Assembly: GCF_000003815.2 (NCBI RefSeq)
Contig: NC_049986.1
Span: 9,195,161-9,259,160 of the forward strand
Length of the DNA: 64,000 nucleotides
From: Branchiostoma floridae
Lineage: Eukaryota; Chordata; Leptocardii; Amphioxiformes; Branchiostomatidae
Direction of reading: 5' to 3'
Position numbers and translations under genes: made by a program. Within the stretch, counting starts at the first letter, position 1, and every line of letters begins with the position of its first letter. The notes beneath the pieces were generated by a model that was given only the letters and a program-made list of their open reading frames with translations, did not search any database and was not told the origin of the DNA. Positions 1-11,400 of this stretch are shown here, one piece after another.

Positions 1-600
1 CACTTACATTATCTTAATGCTCCATACATGACTACCTCAATATAGGTCACATAAGTATGAACCGAGCTGCATAAAATGGTGTACTTTAAGCGTCTTATGC
101 ATTTATTACATGCTGCATATGCAAGATAAGGTACTAAGCTTATGTGAGTGGCTACATGTAAGTAATATTTACTTAGTACCTTAAGACCTTTTCAGCTTAT
201 ACATGTACTAAGAAATGTATCACCAGCAAATATCCTCTCGTAAATCATTTTGAAATTGTTGGAATAACATTTCTTAATTTTGTTGATGTATGGATGGGTG
301 TGCAATCGCAGATAACAGAATTGAAATTCAAAGCTGCCATTTTCCTCAAAATAAATTTGACTCTACATGTGTAGCAGGCAATAATGTACCCCTGCCCAGA
401 ATGTACCTGGCGGGTTCATTTTTGCTGGGGGTATGTTCTGGCCTGAAACACCAGCTTTGATAATAGGATTTGAAACTCTCTTGAATTGTAGATGGAGTAA
501 AAACTGATTTTCACATGGCCTGGAAACAAATTATGCATTTATATAACCCAGACTATTGAACACACTAATGCTGCTTAACCTGGTGAGACTTCAATCACTT

Positions 601-1824
601 CTTACTCTCACCTCTCAAATAAACGTACCGGTACGTTTATTTTTTTCCGCCTCAAAATCCACCCGGTACGTCCTTATTTTAGACGGTACGTTTATTTTTT
701 TTTCAAATTGGGGCTTTCTTTACTAACCAGGGACCCCAAAAATATTGAATGTTTGGTATTTTCTGCCCATATTTCCGCGTTCTTCCGCGGTATTTTTGCT
801 TAAAATTCACTATTTTTCGGACGAGGCAGCGCGTATTTCCCTGCCGCTAGCGCTATGACCCTAACATCCTAGGGATGCGTACCGGTACGCAGGACCGGTT
901 CTGGACTTGCAAAAACGTTTTTGTTCAGGTCCAAAACTACCGAAACCCAAGTGATTCGGTACTGGACTCGTAAAAAATGTATCCTTTTCGTTTTAGACCA
1001 TCTTTAATCTTCCAAAAATCTTGAAATTTGCGCGGAACAAAGACGAAAACATCGAGGTCACATGCTACAAACACAGTCACTCACTTCCGTAAATTCTCTA
1101 TCAAAACACAGAAATGAACCACAACCAAACAAATCAAAAAGTTACCAATACTTTTCCACAACTTTTCACCCGTAGTCAACTTGTTTTAATGTTCCAGCAA
1201 CGAAAAAATCCTTCCAAAATAAAGCACGGCGTTCAATCGGCTCGAAAACATCCGCCATGTTGGATTCATCAACTCACGCCGAATCTCGCGGTAATGCGCG
1301 AGATATTGACATATTTTCTGCAATACCGTTATGTCTCGATAGGGGGCAGTGTCTATGACCTCCTTGGTTTCAACAACATTGAAAATACCACAAGTGGTGA
1401 AGAAGGTATTCTACTAAGAATACTGGAATGTTTCTTCAAAATGTTATTTTGTAACAATGATCATGAAATAAACTTCTTTTTTTATTTCTTCAATTTTTAT
1501 TTTCATTCATTTTTTACTTTTATTTTAATCTTTGTTGATGGCGTGACACTCAGATAAAGAAAATATGTGCAATAACATAGGAATTATTCTGTTCATTATT
1601 TATACAATTAACTGATATGGTACCAAGGCATAAATAAATAAAAAGAGCCTACCTGCTTATCATCTTCTCTTGGACTGAAGTAGCATGGACACAGTTTACA
1701 TGTCAATTTGGTATTTTTCCGGGGGGTACTTTTATTCCAGGGGGTACTTTTATTAGATTTTGAAGATTTGTCCGGGGGGTACTTTTATTCCAGGGGGTAC
1801 TTCTATTTGAGAGGTGAGAGTAAG
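601..1824. mobile_element. Non-autonomous DNA transposon with 21-bp perfect terminal inverted repeats
   Basis: The left end begins CTTACTCTCACCTCTCAAAT at 601 and its exact reverse complement closes the element at 1804-1824. Subterminal direct repeats lie just inside: GGTACGTTTATT-type motifs on the left (about 623-700) and GGGGGTACTTTTATT-type motifs repeated four times on the right (about 1722-1805). No transposase is recognisable, and the open frame at 1114-1557 is low-complexity and looks fortuitous. I could not define a clear target-site duplication, so the superfamily is left open. Confidence 0.75.
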
Positions 1825-2029
1825 CATGGCCAACTGGAAAACAGTCAAACAGGATTAGGGGAGGATCACTAAATGAATAGGAGTGGTGTGGTTCAAACCC
1901 AGTGCATCTACATTACATTCAGCTCCTGACCAGGTCACACCAAAGACTTGAAAAATGGTACAAATGTGAAATAACTGTGTTTTGTTACCAATTCTTTATT
2001 GGATACCATGTTATAGGCTTTAAACACTC

Positions 2030-2200
2030 AGCGCATGATAAATATGAGAAAAATTATGGGAGTTGAACACTGACACCTCTACCAGTGGACTAGCACCAGC
2101 TGTAGTGGCCCGTGTGGCCCAAGGGCTACAGAAATGAGGATGGGCACTGACCTATATACCAATAGGGATGGGAAGGATTTTCACTACCAGTATGGACGTA
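2030..2200. repeat. Dispersed repeat related to copies at about 61.1 kb and 62.1 kb
   Basis: The phrase around 2085-2155 (accagtggactagcaccagctgtagtggc, then gctacagaaatgaggatgggcactg) recurs in degraded form at 61160-61215 and 62095-62140. It resembles the tRNA-related part of a SINE. No coding potential is visible. Confidence 0.4.
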
Positions 2201-3343
2201 CATACAATGTAAAACGTATAATATTGATTTCTAGAAATGTTGCTTTATCCCCCCTAATGTTAGCCTTGATGGTATGTCCCATTTTCTTGAGGCATCGTCG
2301 TGTAACTGTACACCGTGAGCTTAGATCTCGTGTTAAAAGAACACGCAGTCGTTTGTACCTGAAGTGTCGAGGTAAGCTCTTTATCCATCACTGTTAGCTT
2401 TATTATGGATCATTATATTTTAGAACCTAAACCAAATTGGTACTGATCAAAGTGCTGATTAATGCACATACATGTAAAACCCTTTTGTAAAATACTTAAT
2501 ACGCATATATGATGTACAGGGGCCATATTAGAATTAGAAATTTGAAGTCTTGGACGAAGATATGAATAGTTATGTATTCTTTTTACTTGTTTGTTATGTG
2601 TATGAAAGTAAAACTAAAACATCAGAGATTTTAGCATATTTTTGGAAACTCTTTACCTGATGAATTACAAATTATTTGGGACATGATGTCTTGCCCATAT
2701 GAACAGACTTGTTTTTGAAAATATGTATATGTTGATTTCTTATTTGTTGGTTATCAAAAATTGTGTTCTGAAAAATGTAAAATACGCATAGCTTATATAG
2801 ACTATAGAAATTTAGTTTCACAACAGGTACAATTTCTAAATATACATTGTACTATGTTATCTCAAGATTAAGGTTAATATATTCTTATTTATAGCTGCCT
2901 GTTGTAATAGTTAAAAATATATTCATTTTTGCTAGTATGCCCTTACTCTAGTTTTGAGATATAGCTTTTATGTTAGGTAAATGTATACTTTAACGATTCC
3001 CCATAAAAAATTTACGAAGAATACAATTACACATTCAAAATGTATGCCTTTCAGGTTCAACTTAAAAATCATAAAAATTGAGACAGTTACTGGGAATATT
3101 GTATATCTTCATATTTACATATTACAGTGTACAATGTACACCAAAACATGAACTTGTTGCATTACAGGTTTTTGTGTAAACTTTATTACAGTAACTGTTA
3201 TATTAAATGTATTTCATGGACGTACCCCAAGATATGGTAATAGAACTAGAAGTATTAGTTTCAAACACACTGAGTACATGTATGTGCTTTACATGCTTTG
3301 CAAGCATCCAACCTTAGACCTGTTTGGCTTTGATACAAAAAAT

Positions 3344-3757
3344 AGGCCCAAGAAAAAAACTTGTGTTTCCTGTTTCCCTATGTGTACCTACCCTAGAATT
3401 TTTAGGAAACAATGCAGACCCTCTACTTTTTAGGCAGTGGAGTCACATGCAGCTTCCAGTTAGAATTTGTATTCAGTCTGTTTCCTATAGATGTAAAAGC
3501 ACTCAGTCTGCTTGTTCTATCTTAAATGGACAGAAGGATAAACGTATCTATTATGCACAACATTCAAGTTTGACATTGAAAGACACTTACACATGTAGCG
3601 TCCTCATGCATTTCAGTTTACTTTGTTCAACTGTATTGCAATATGTGAGTTTTGCCCAGAAAAAAAAATTACAAGAAAAAAAGTTAATCCCAACCTAAGG
3701 ACCCTAATTTTTCCAGGACTGAAACAGGAAACACAACAGTTTTTTTTTCCTAGGTCT
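3344..3757. mobile_element. MITE-like element with imperfect ~30-bp inverted ends
   Basis: The left end AGGCCCAAGAAAAAAACTTG continues into TGTTTCCTGTTTCC. Its imperfect reverse complement (GGAAACAGGAAACACAAC, then a T run and CCTAGGTC) lies at about 3718-3757. The intervening open frame (3324-3698) spans the left terminus and has no recognisable domain, so it is not called as a gene. Confidence 0.5.
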
Positions 3758-3895
3758 TACTAACTAACTATTTGGACCTTTTTAACCCGATCAACATGCT
3801 AGCTTCAACCTTTTGAAGATCCTTGGTGCTATGATCATTTCAATATGAAAGCTGTTATTGTATCGTCCTTGATGTTAATCTGCGTAGATAGCCAA

Positions 3896-3909
3896 GTTAC
3901 CATGGCAAC
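3896..3909. promoter_or_regulatory. RFX X-box motif upstream of INPP5E
   Basis: GTTACCATGGCAAC is a near-palindromic canonical X-box (GTNRCC, spacer, RGYAAC). RFX factors use this motif to drive ciliary genes in animals. It lies about 3 kb upstream of the INPP5E start codon, which has an upstream 5' UTR intron, so the promoter could be in this interval. Function is inferred. Confidence 0.45.
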
Positions 3910-4303
3910 AGATGAATTACACGGTGCACAATCTAACCCAAGGGTACATTAGGCCCCAATGCCACAAGTGGGTGGAGTGTTAATGAGAAGGAGGGTAGAT
4001 GGCTTAGGGAGTTAACGATATCATTCTGCACGTAAATGTCACATATCCGGTCTATCTAATGTCACTTACGTACATGTATGATAGGGGAAATTCGCAATAG
4101 ACATCAGTTAATAAGGAACTGAATATTATGGCATTAATGCTCGAAAGACTGGATGCAGGGTTATGATCATGCATACATTTTTGCACCTGGTAATATTGAA
4201 ATAGTGCACCAAAATTTTGACTGCAGTTGCACTGTCGTATCATTACTTAACAACAGTAGATACTTGCATTTGTGTAACTCTGTACATTTGCTATCATTGC
4301 ATA

Positions 4304-4485
4304 TACAGTCAAACCTGTATTAGGGGCCACCTCTACAGAGGGGCCACCTGTCCATAGTGGCCACTTTTTGTCGGTCCCTTTGGTATTTTATCTACAAGTT
4401 GCCACCTCTATACAGAGGCCACCTGTCTATAGTGGCCACATTTGTCCGGTCCCTTGAGTGGCCGCTATAGACAGGTTTGACTGTA
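4304..4485. mobile_element. MITE with ACAGTCAAACCTGT terminal inverted repeats
   Basis: The element starts TACAGTCAAACCTGT and ends ACAGGTTTGACTGTA. Internally the 'GGCCACCTCTACAGAGG' and 'CCTGTCTATAGTGGCC' phrases are duplicated. A degraded copy lies at about 42015-42189. Confidence 0.7.
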
Positions 4486-4539
4486 TTGGCATTGAAGTGT
4501 CAGAAATATGATGAAACCTTTGTTGTACTAGACTAAGGA

Positions 4540-4851
4540 AAAAAGGAAAGTGATCTCAATCAGTTTCAGCTCAGTGAAGAGCTAGTCTTCCACTCAGGTC
4601 TTGACAGAGAGGACAGATGCTATGAACTTATTTACAGGTTCATTGCACCGGGGAAATTCCCCTTAGCTAGCTCTTTTCAACAAGCACAATGAAGAGTGGA
4701 CCATGACTTAACGTCCAATCCCGTCCTAAGGGTTGTAACCCTTTCTGTTGATAACGTGCATGTTCAATAAAGTGGCACAGTCAGAATCAAACTCACAGCT
4801 TCTACTTCTAGTTCCAGAGGCAGGGCCACTAACCACTGGACTACGCACGCT
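4540..4851 (-). mobile_element. tRNA-derived SINE, copy 1 (tRNA-like head on the minus strand)
   Basis: Homologous to 12131-12431 and 25262-25551. On the minus strand the head carries an A-box-like TAGTCCAGTGG and a B-box-like GTTTGATTC, as expected of a Pol III promoter. The plus-strand signature is ttccagaggcagggc followed by aaccactggac. Confidence 0.65.
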
Positions 4852-5302
4852 TCGTTGGACTTCCCACGCTATGACTACTTGTTTGAATTTCAAAGTTGAA
4901 GCTACAGAATTTCTAATTCAAGCTGTGAAGATGGGCAGTAATATTTGTAATTAGGTATTGCTGACATTTGACATGTTCTATATATGTTGCACACATAAAA
5001 CTGTGAAAGCGACAATCACCGTATATTTCACAATCTACATCTTTTACTTTTTCAAATCTTATGTATGCATTGCAAGTCTTGTTTGAAATGGTAAAACAGG
5101 ATTCTAAATGGATCAAATGTTGAAAGCGCTATATGCATGCTGCATATCAAACCCTTCCGTATTTACTGGGGTCATGAATTTAGCGCTTTATTCCCGGGCA
5201 ACTAGGCTTATTTGCATTGCTAGTTCCAGATGTTTGTCCTAAGTAGTGCTCTGCAGAGATTTGAAAGCGTTTCCTCGTAGACCTTATCGATAAACTGTCA
5301 AC

Positions 5303-5316
5303 GTTGCTAGGGTAAT
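5303..5316. promoter_or_regulatory. Degenerate X-box-like site
   Basis: GTTGCTAGGGTAAT matches the X-box half-sites with the last C changed to T. It lies 1.6 kb upstream of the first INPP5E coding exon. It is a weaker candidate than 3896-3909. Confidence 0.25.
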
Positions 5317-6108
5317 GTTTATACATGGGAAACTCTCCTCACTCTTAGACTACTTGTATTAGCATGCTACAATCTGATGGCAATTTATGATGAAAAATTG
5401 TCTACCAGTTTTTTTATCATGGGACTGTCAACTTGTGTCAAGTGAATATGTCCCAACATTTTTGTTCATTTTTTTATCTTGACATGGTTTTGAAAATTGT
5501 AGTTGAAATTATGATTGAGTGATCATGAGTGAGTGTGTTTGTAATGTTATGTTGCCATATAATATAATGCATATTATCACATGGATAATACAATTAACCA
5601 ATTTATGTACTTTTAAAGGAATTTTTCCCCTACCATTTGTAGTTACCATTTGTAGTTACAAATGATTGAGCGAAACAAACGGTAGAGTTTGAATTGCCTA
5701 ATGGCTTTATGATTTGTCATAGTTTTATTGCCTTAGAAAGATCAACAAAGACCTTTTAATAAATGAGCAATTAATGATACATGTATGACTATTTGGAGTA
5801 TTGTGTACATACTACTTTTGTCTCTTACAAATGGCATGCTGATTTTTCAAATTCTAGCATTGTCTCATATGCATCCATATTGTGCATACCACTTTACCAA
5901 GCTTTGCGACATCTATATTATTTAGAATCTTATGTTTGCAGACCTCACTTCGTATGATCTATTTTGAGAAACGTCATAAATTTTTCTCATTTTAAAATGG
6001 TTTTGAAATACCGTCTCTATAGGGATAGTGACCTCAGGAGAGAAGAGACAGCAAAAAGCTTTTAGTGACATCAATTATAAACATCAACTTGTTTCAGTAT
6101 ACATAGAC

Positions 6109-6322
6109 TACTGTAAATGCATTTAAGTTCGCGGGGATTTAATTTTGTGGTAGCGGGAAAATGGACTTTTCGCGGTGGTTTTAATTTCGCGGTAGCACCG
6201 TGCACTGTGTAATCTCTTACTGTTATGGAAAAATGTTTGCGGTGGTTTTAAATTCGCGGTGAAGCGCCCGCCGCGAAAACCGCGAACATTAATCCACCGC
6301 GAACATTTCTGCATTTACAGTA
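6109..6322. mobile_element. MITE rich in TTCGCGG motifs, copy 1
   Basis: Terminal inverted repeats TACTGTAAATGCA and TGCATTTACAGTA bound a 214-bp, largely self-complementary element. It contains repeated TTCGCGGTGG and CCGCGAACAT phrases. A second copy lies at 22147-22344. No ORF. Confidence 0.75.
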
Positions 6323-6920
6323 GTTCTCAAGTAGATGTGAAAGTATGAGAATTATGATATCGGTAATCATTTCCAAAATATTGGAATATCATTGTATTGG
6401 AGCTGTATCCTCAATTATACTCAAGTATAGTCATTTGCTTATTTTGATGCAAAAAAATGTTATTCCAACCACAAAGATGAAGATGGCAAAAGATGAAACG
6501 AATCTGTTTTGGCATTAAAATCAGTACCATCTTTGATTGGACATTCTTTGAAAGCATGTGTTATGACTTGTGCATATTGTATTAAGATATATACCAGGTG
6601 AAGTAAAAATAAACATTCTGTTAACTGTTTACATATGTTTCTGTTATCAAAGACTAAAGGTTACGTTGTCTGGGCCATCTATTATTTACTAAGGCTATAT
6701 GTATTATTTGGTTCTTGTTACGTAATATGTAAATGGTGTAGTCTATATAGAGTTTTGATTTTTAGTGTGTTGGTGTGGAAATGTTTGAAACCCTTTTGTG
6801 ATGGAACAAAAGCTTTGTCTATGTATTAAAGCACAATTTAGCTTCTGAATCAGTTTTTCAGTATTTGCTGATAATTCGGACTTAAGAGTTTTGACTTAGA
6901 TGATCTTTGTTAACTTACAG

Positions 6921-8417
6921 TTACAACAGTCGCAACATGTCGGACATCGGAGCAGAAACTGACAGCATAGGCACAGGCGAGGAGGGGTCTCCAGCGACCA
7001 GGAAGAAACATCGCCAGCCGAAAAAGAAGACCCTGGCAAGACTTAAGGCCATGAAGAAAAATGCCATGGGAAGTAACGAAAGCCTTGGAAACTCATCGCA
7101 AGCCGATTCAGAAAAAGGAAACGGTAACAAGGAAGAGGAAAAAGGGGAGACGAAACCGGACCCGAAAGATTCCACGTCCAAAAAACCTGAGGAAAATAAA
7201 GTAGAAAATTCTGAGGAGTCTAAACCGAAGCCGAAACCAAGACGGCGATTCAAGGAGTTGGTTCAAAGCGGTGACGAAGCTGACAGAAACTCCTTGTCGG
7301 ACTTCGAAGGCAAGCACTCCCCCCGTCCCCCGAGTAAGCCTAAACCGCCACTACGAAAGTTCGGTAGCACAGACAGCCTTAAATCTAGCTCATCTGTAGA
7401 TGTAGAAAACAAGGCGCAGGGTTTGAACTTACAAAAAACGACTGGTAGTGCGTCCTCCACAGACTCGCGAGTAGCCAGGCCTCTCCGGCCAGGCCAATGG
7501 AGAGGACCCATCGAGCCTAAAGTCGCTAAAACTAAACCCAGCACTAGTGGTACTGACGCTCTCTCAGACTACAGTTCAGACGAGGGCAACAAAACAAAAA
7601 AAGAGAATAGGAAATACATAGAACAAAAGGGGTCTAATTCCACAGGGAATACATCAAAAGAAAACGAATCACCTGGAAAAGGTACAATGCCCGAGGGCAA
7701 CGGAAACAATGGTAACCAAGACGCCGATAAACAGGCTGAGGGGGGAAGTAGTCCAACTGGTGGTGGGAATACAGTAACTGGTGGGTCATCCTCTGACGAC
7801 GATGTTGTCATACCTAGTTCTAAACCTAAGTCAGACATGGGAGACTCCGAAACAACAGTACAGAAAATAGAAGGTAGTTTATCTTCTCAAAATTCTAGTC
7901 ATGTAAATGATAGGATAGCTGCTGTTATGGATAACAGCAGAGCTAAGGACAGCAATGACAGCGATGGTTCTATATCCGACATGGTACCAGAACTAGAGGC
8001 AAGGCTGACGGCAAAGTTAAAAATGGAAGACATGGGACCAAAGACGTCAACCCCCCTGAAGCGACAGTCGTCATCTCTAACAAGCGACACTTCGTCACTG
8101 GTTTCCGTGACTAGTGAATCCTCTTCCGAAGACGACGACCTGTTTCTTGCCAATCACAAACAGGGATCGAATAGATTGGAACCGCTAAAAACGGCACCGA
8201 ACCTACCACCAATGGAAGGTAACTTGTCGTCGCAATCGCTCAGAACTACGATCAAAACCGAATTCCCGGTGTATTCGTTGTACCATGGAGAGAGATCGAA
8301 CTCGATGCCGGGGCTGAACGCTCATCCGCTGAGTCGTACGGAGTCGGACATGTCCGTAATGTCGTTCCAGTCGGTTAGCGCTCTACCGATGATCCAAACA
8401 CGGGCTGCAAGGGACAG
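6921..8417 (+). CDS. INPP5E: INPP5E exon 1 (5' UTR tail plus disordered N-terminus)
   Basis: The acceptor TTAACTTACAG ends at 6920, so a non-coding exon must lie upstream. ATG at 6937 follows CGCAAC. The exon encodes about 494 Ser/Lys/Glu/Pro-rich, low-complexity residues with basic patches (for example [14 protein letters not shown]), and ends in phase 2 at CAG|GTAATG. Confidence 0.85.
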
Positions 8418-11400
8418 GTAATGATAAGTTTCCTAGACATATTCACCGAATGTAAGATTGTGCCACAATGTCATATTACATATTATAATTATAATAACCG
8501 TAACTTACTAAATTAAAGTATCAAATTTGGTACAACTATGCATTTCACATTATGATTGCATTGCCAACTTTTTGTTTATTGCTGTATAATAATTATTTAC
8601 AATTTTGCCTGCCACATTTAAAAAAAGCAAATTTAGAGAATTTTTAGGCAAGCAGGTAAAACATAATGTAACCATATAGGTCGGTTGTGAGTCATAAATT
8701 CCTTCTTATGATACATGTTTAATCCCTGAGATTTTCCTGTTAAAACAAAATTCCCGAAAGACATTAATTGATTAGAAAGTCATACAACACATTTGCATGA
8801 TTTGTATCCTTTTGATACCTGAAAGCTGAAATATTGACAACCATACAAAACTTACCAGAAGGAAAGTTGTTCTATTTATTGAAATACATTTCCCTTATAA
8901 AATGATATTCCAGAATGTCATATTGTTTCATATTACAAAACAACAGTTGCTATTGACAAACACATCTGTTCTAGAACAAGGAAAACAAATAAACAGCAGC
9001 GTCACTATTGCTTTACACTGTACAACATGTAGAACCATTTCAAAACCTTTGGGATCATTGGATTCTTTCTTTTAAATATTTAACTAGTCGGATGTGATTT
9101 GGCTGCAAAATGTCAACAAGGAGGTTCAGCATGACGAGAGGCAAATCTGCCATGGCTGTAGTTAACCCTGTCAAGTCTAAGAGTTCCTTCCTCAACGTCA
9201 GGTTAAACAGACTAAGTTTATGCAGACTTATTTTGTAGTCTGTATGTTTAAATTTAAGGAATGTTTTGCATACAATTGACTATCTTATTAATTGTAATAA
9301 ACAAAGTAGAATTCCATTTGTATTTTGTATTTTGTTTCTCTATGTTGTTGTTGATTTGGATCTTTGGAATTCGGATATCTGTGGTAAAAAAATTTATAAA
9401 CAAACAATTCTTTAGGACAAAAATATGTTGTATTTTGTGTTCCTGAAATAGGAAAAAAGGTTTGTAACATTATGACCATGTTGAACATCCAGCAGCTGTG
9501 GCACAGTACAGTGTGTGACAAATTGTATACATTTTGCTATGTGATGTTTAGGAGTTATCTGCTGGGCAGCAGCATGAGTTCTGGGGCCCTGCTAGGACAG
9601 GATGAACTGGAGAGATACTTCCCTGACCGAAGGATGACCATCTTTGTAGGAACATGGAACATGCATGGAGAAAAGGTACCTCGCTTTCTTCATAGTCTTA
9701 TTTTATAGGGACTAAATTTCACTATATGATGGGAGAAGAGTACTAGTTTGTTGAGTTCATGATTTGAACCATTCTGTACAACCAAAGCACATATTCTAGT
9801 GTTTTGATTTCACAGTATAAAAAAAAATTAGAAAAAAAGCAGATCTGATAAATAGGTTCACCATGAACATTTCAAAATTTACTGTGTTACAATGCAATAC
9901 ACCAAGCAAGAGACATCAATTTTGCATGGCCATAAGATATAGAGATCTCCAGTTTTCAAAAATGGCTCAGACAAAATGGTCCATGTATTTTTCAATAATG
10001 GGTGTGTCAACAACTTAAATGAAATTCACGTTCAGATGATCATACAAATAACCAGCCACCGAATCTGACTGCCTTGGGACTAAATGCACTACATGTACAT
10101 GTAAATGCACTCAATGTCTGATTGCCTTAAACTAAGTTTTGGACTACATTGTAAGTGTATCTACATTTGGTAAATGCATTTGGACTGAATGCATCTACCA
10201 ATTATGGCTGATACAAGCACAGCATTATTAACAAACTACGAAGTTGTCCCAAATAACTGCTATCAAAGTCCATTAAATTTTTCTTTTGAAAGAGAGGGCT
10301 TGCTTTTATGTAGATGTCAGTACCCAAACCCATTACTAATACTAATAGATATATTATTGTCAAGCAATTTCAAATGACACCTGTGATAAATTTACTTATA
10401 AAAAAACATCTACATTAGACTCAAATGTGATATATTCTGTTATTCAAGAAGGAGATACTGTAGGTTGATTTATTTTTCTGGGGACTCATCTATTAGTTGG
10501 AGGGGAAAGAAGTTTTTTGATCTGTTCTAAGTTTGCAGTTTTCTAGTACAATCAAAGTAATGTAGTGGGAACACATATTCGCCTGATAATGATTTCTTGC
10601 TTTTCAAAAACCACAAAAATAAGCCACCGCAAGCATTTCAAGATATACAGTACGTTCAAAATCCCAACCTTTCTACAAGATCTGTATGATAACTGTGACG
10701 GTTGCCAGCATTTCCCATTCTGTCCACAGGACCTGCCAGAGAAGATCGATGACTTCCTTCTCCCTGAGTGCTGTGAATATGTCCAGGACATGTACGTAAT
10801 GGGCTTTCAGGAGGGAACACCATCAAGGTATGTGTTTTAATGGAACTACATGCAGTTTCTTGCCTTGAAAACCCAGAAAAACCCAACAGATGATCACATG
10901 GGAAAGGGAAACACATTTCTTGGATAAGAAGGCAATTTTGAAAGGCGGAAATTTTAAGGGATTTTAGTTTCTGGAGGCAAGAAGCAATTTCACGTCTGGA
11001 AGTGAAGATATAGTCTGGTAAAACACCAGAAATGTTCCATAATAGCCATTTATGGACAACTGTAAGTCTTTCTGCCAGAATGTACCATTTTTCTTCGCCT
11101 TGGATGCTGCAAAGTAAAATCCCTGCCTTGGATCTTGTTTTATAGTGAAACATATTTCATTGTCCATTCAATTTGGTTAATGGCTAGTGGGCATCTTCTG
11201 CTAGATGAATTGCTCTTTTGACCAATCCATGTTGTGTGTTATAATTGGATTTCACATTGGACCAATGCCTATTGTGTGTTGTGATTGGGCTATTAACATT
11301 GGACCAATCCCTGTTATGTGTTGTGATTGGGTTAAACCAATTCCTGTTGTGTGTGTCAGAGTTGGATAAAACATTGGACCAATCATGGTTGTGTGTTTCA

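Noticed and set aside
1114-1557. 147-codon open frame
   Set aside because: It lies inside the inverted-repeat transposon, is Phe/Asn-rich at the end, and has no transposase-like motif.
3324-3698. 124-codon open frame
   Set aside because: It spans the left end of a MITE-like element and has no recognisable domain.
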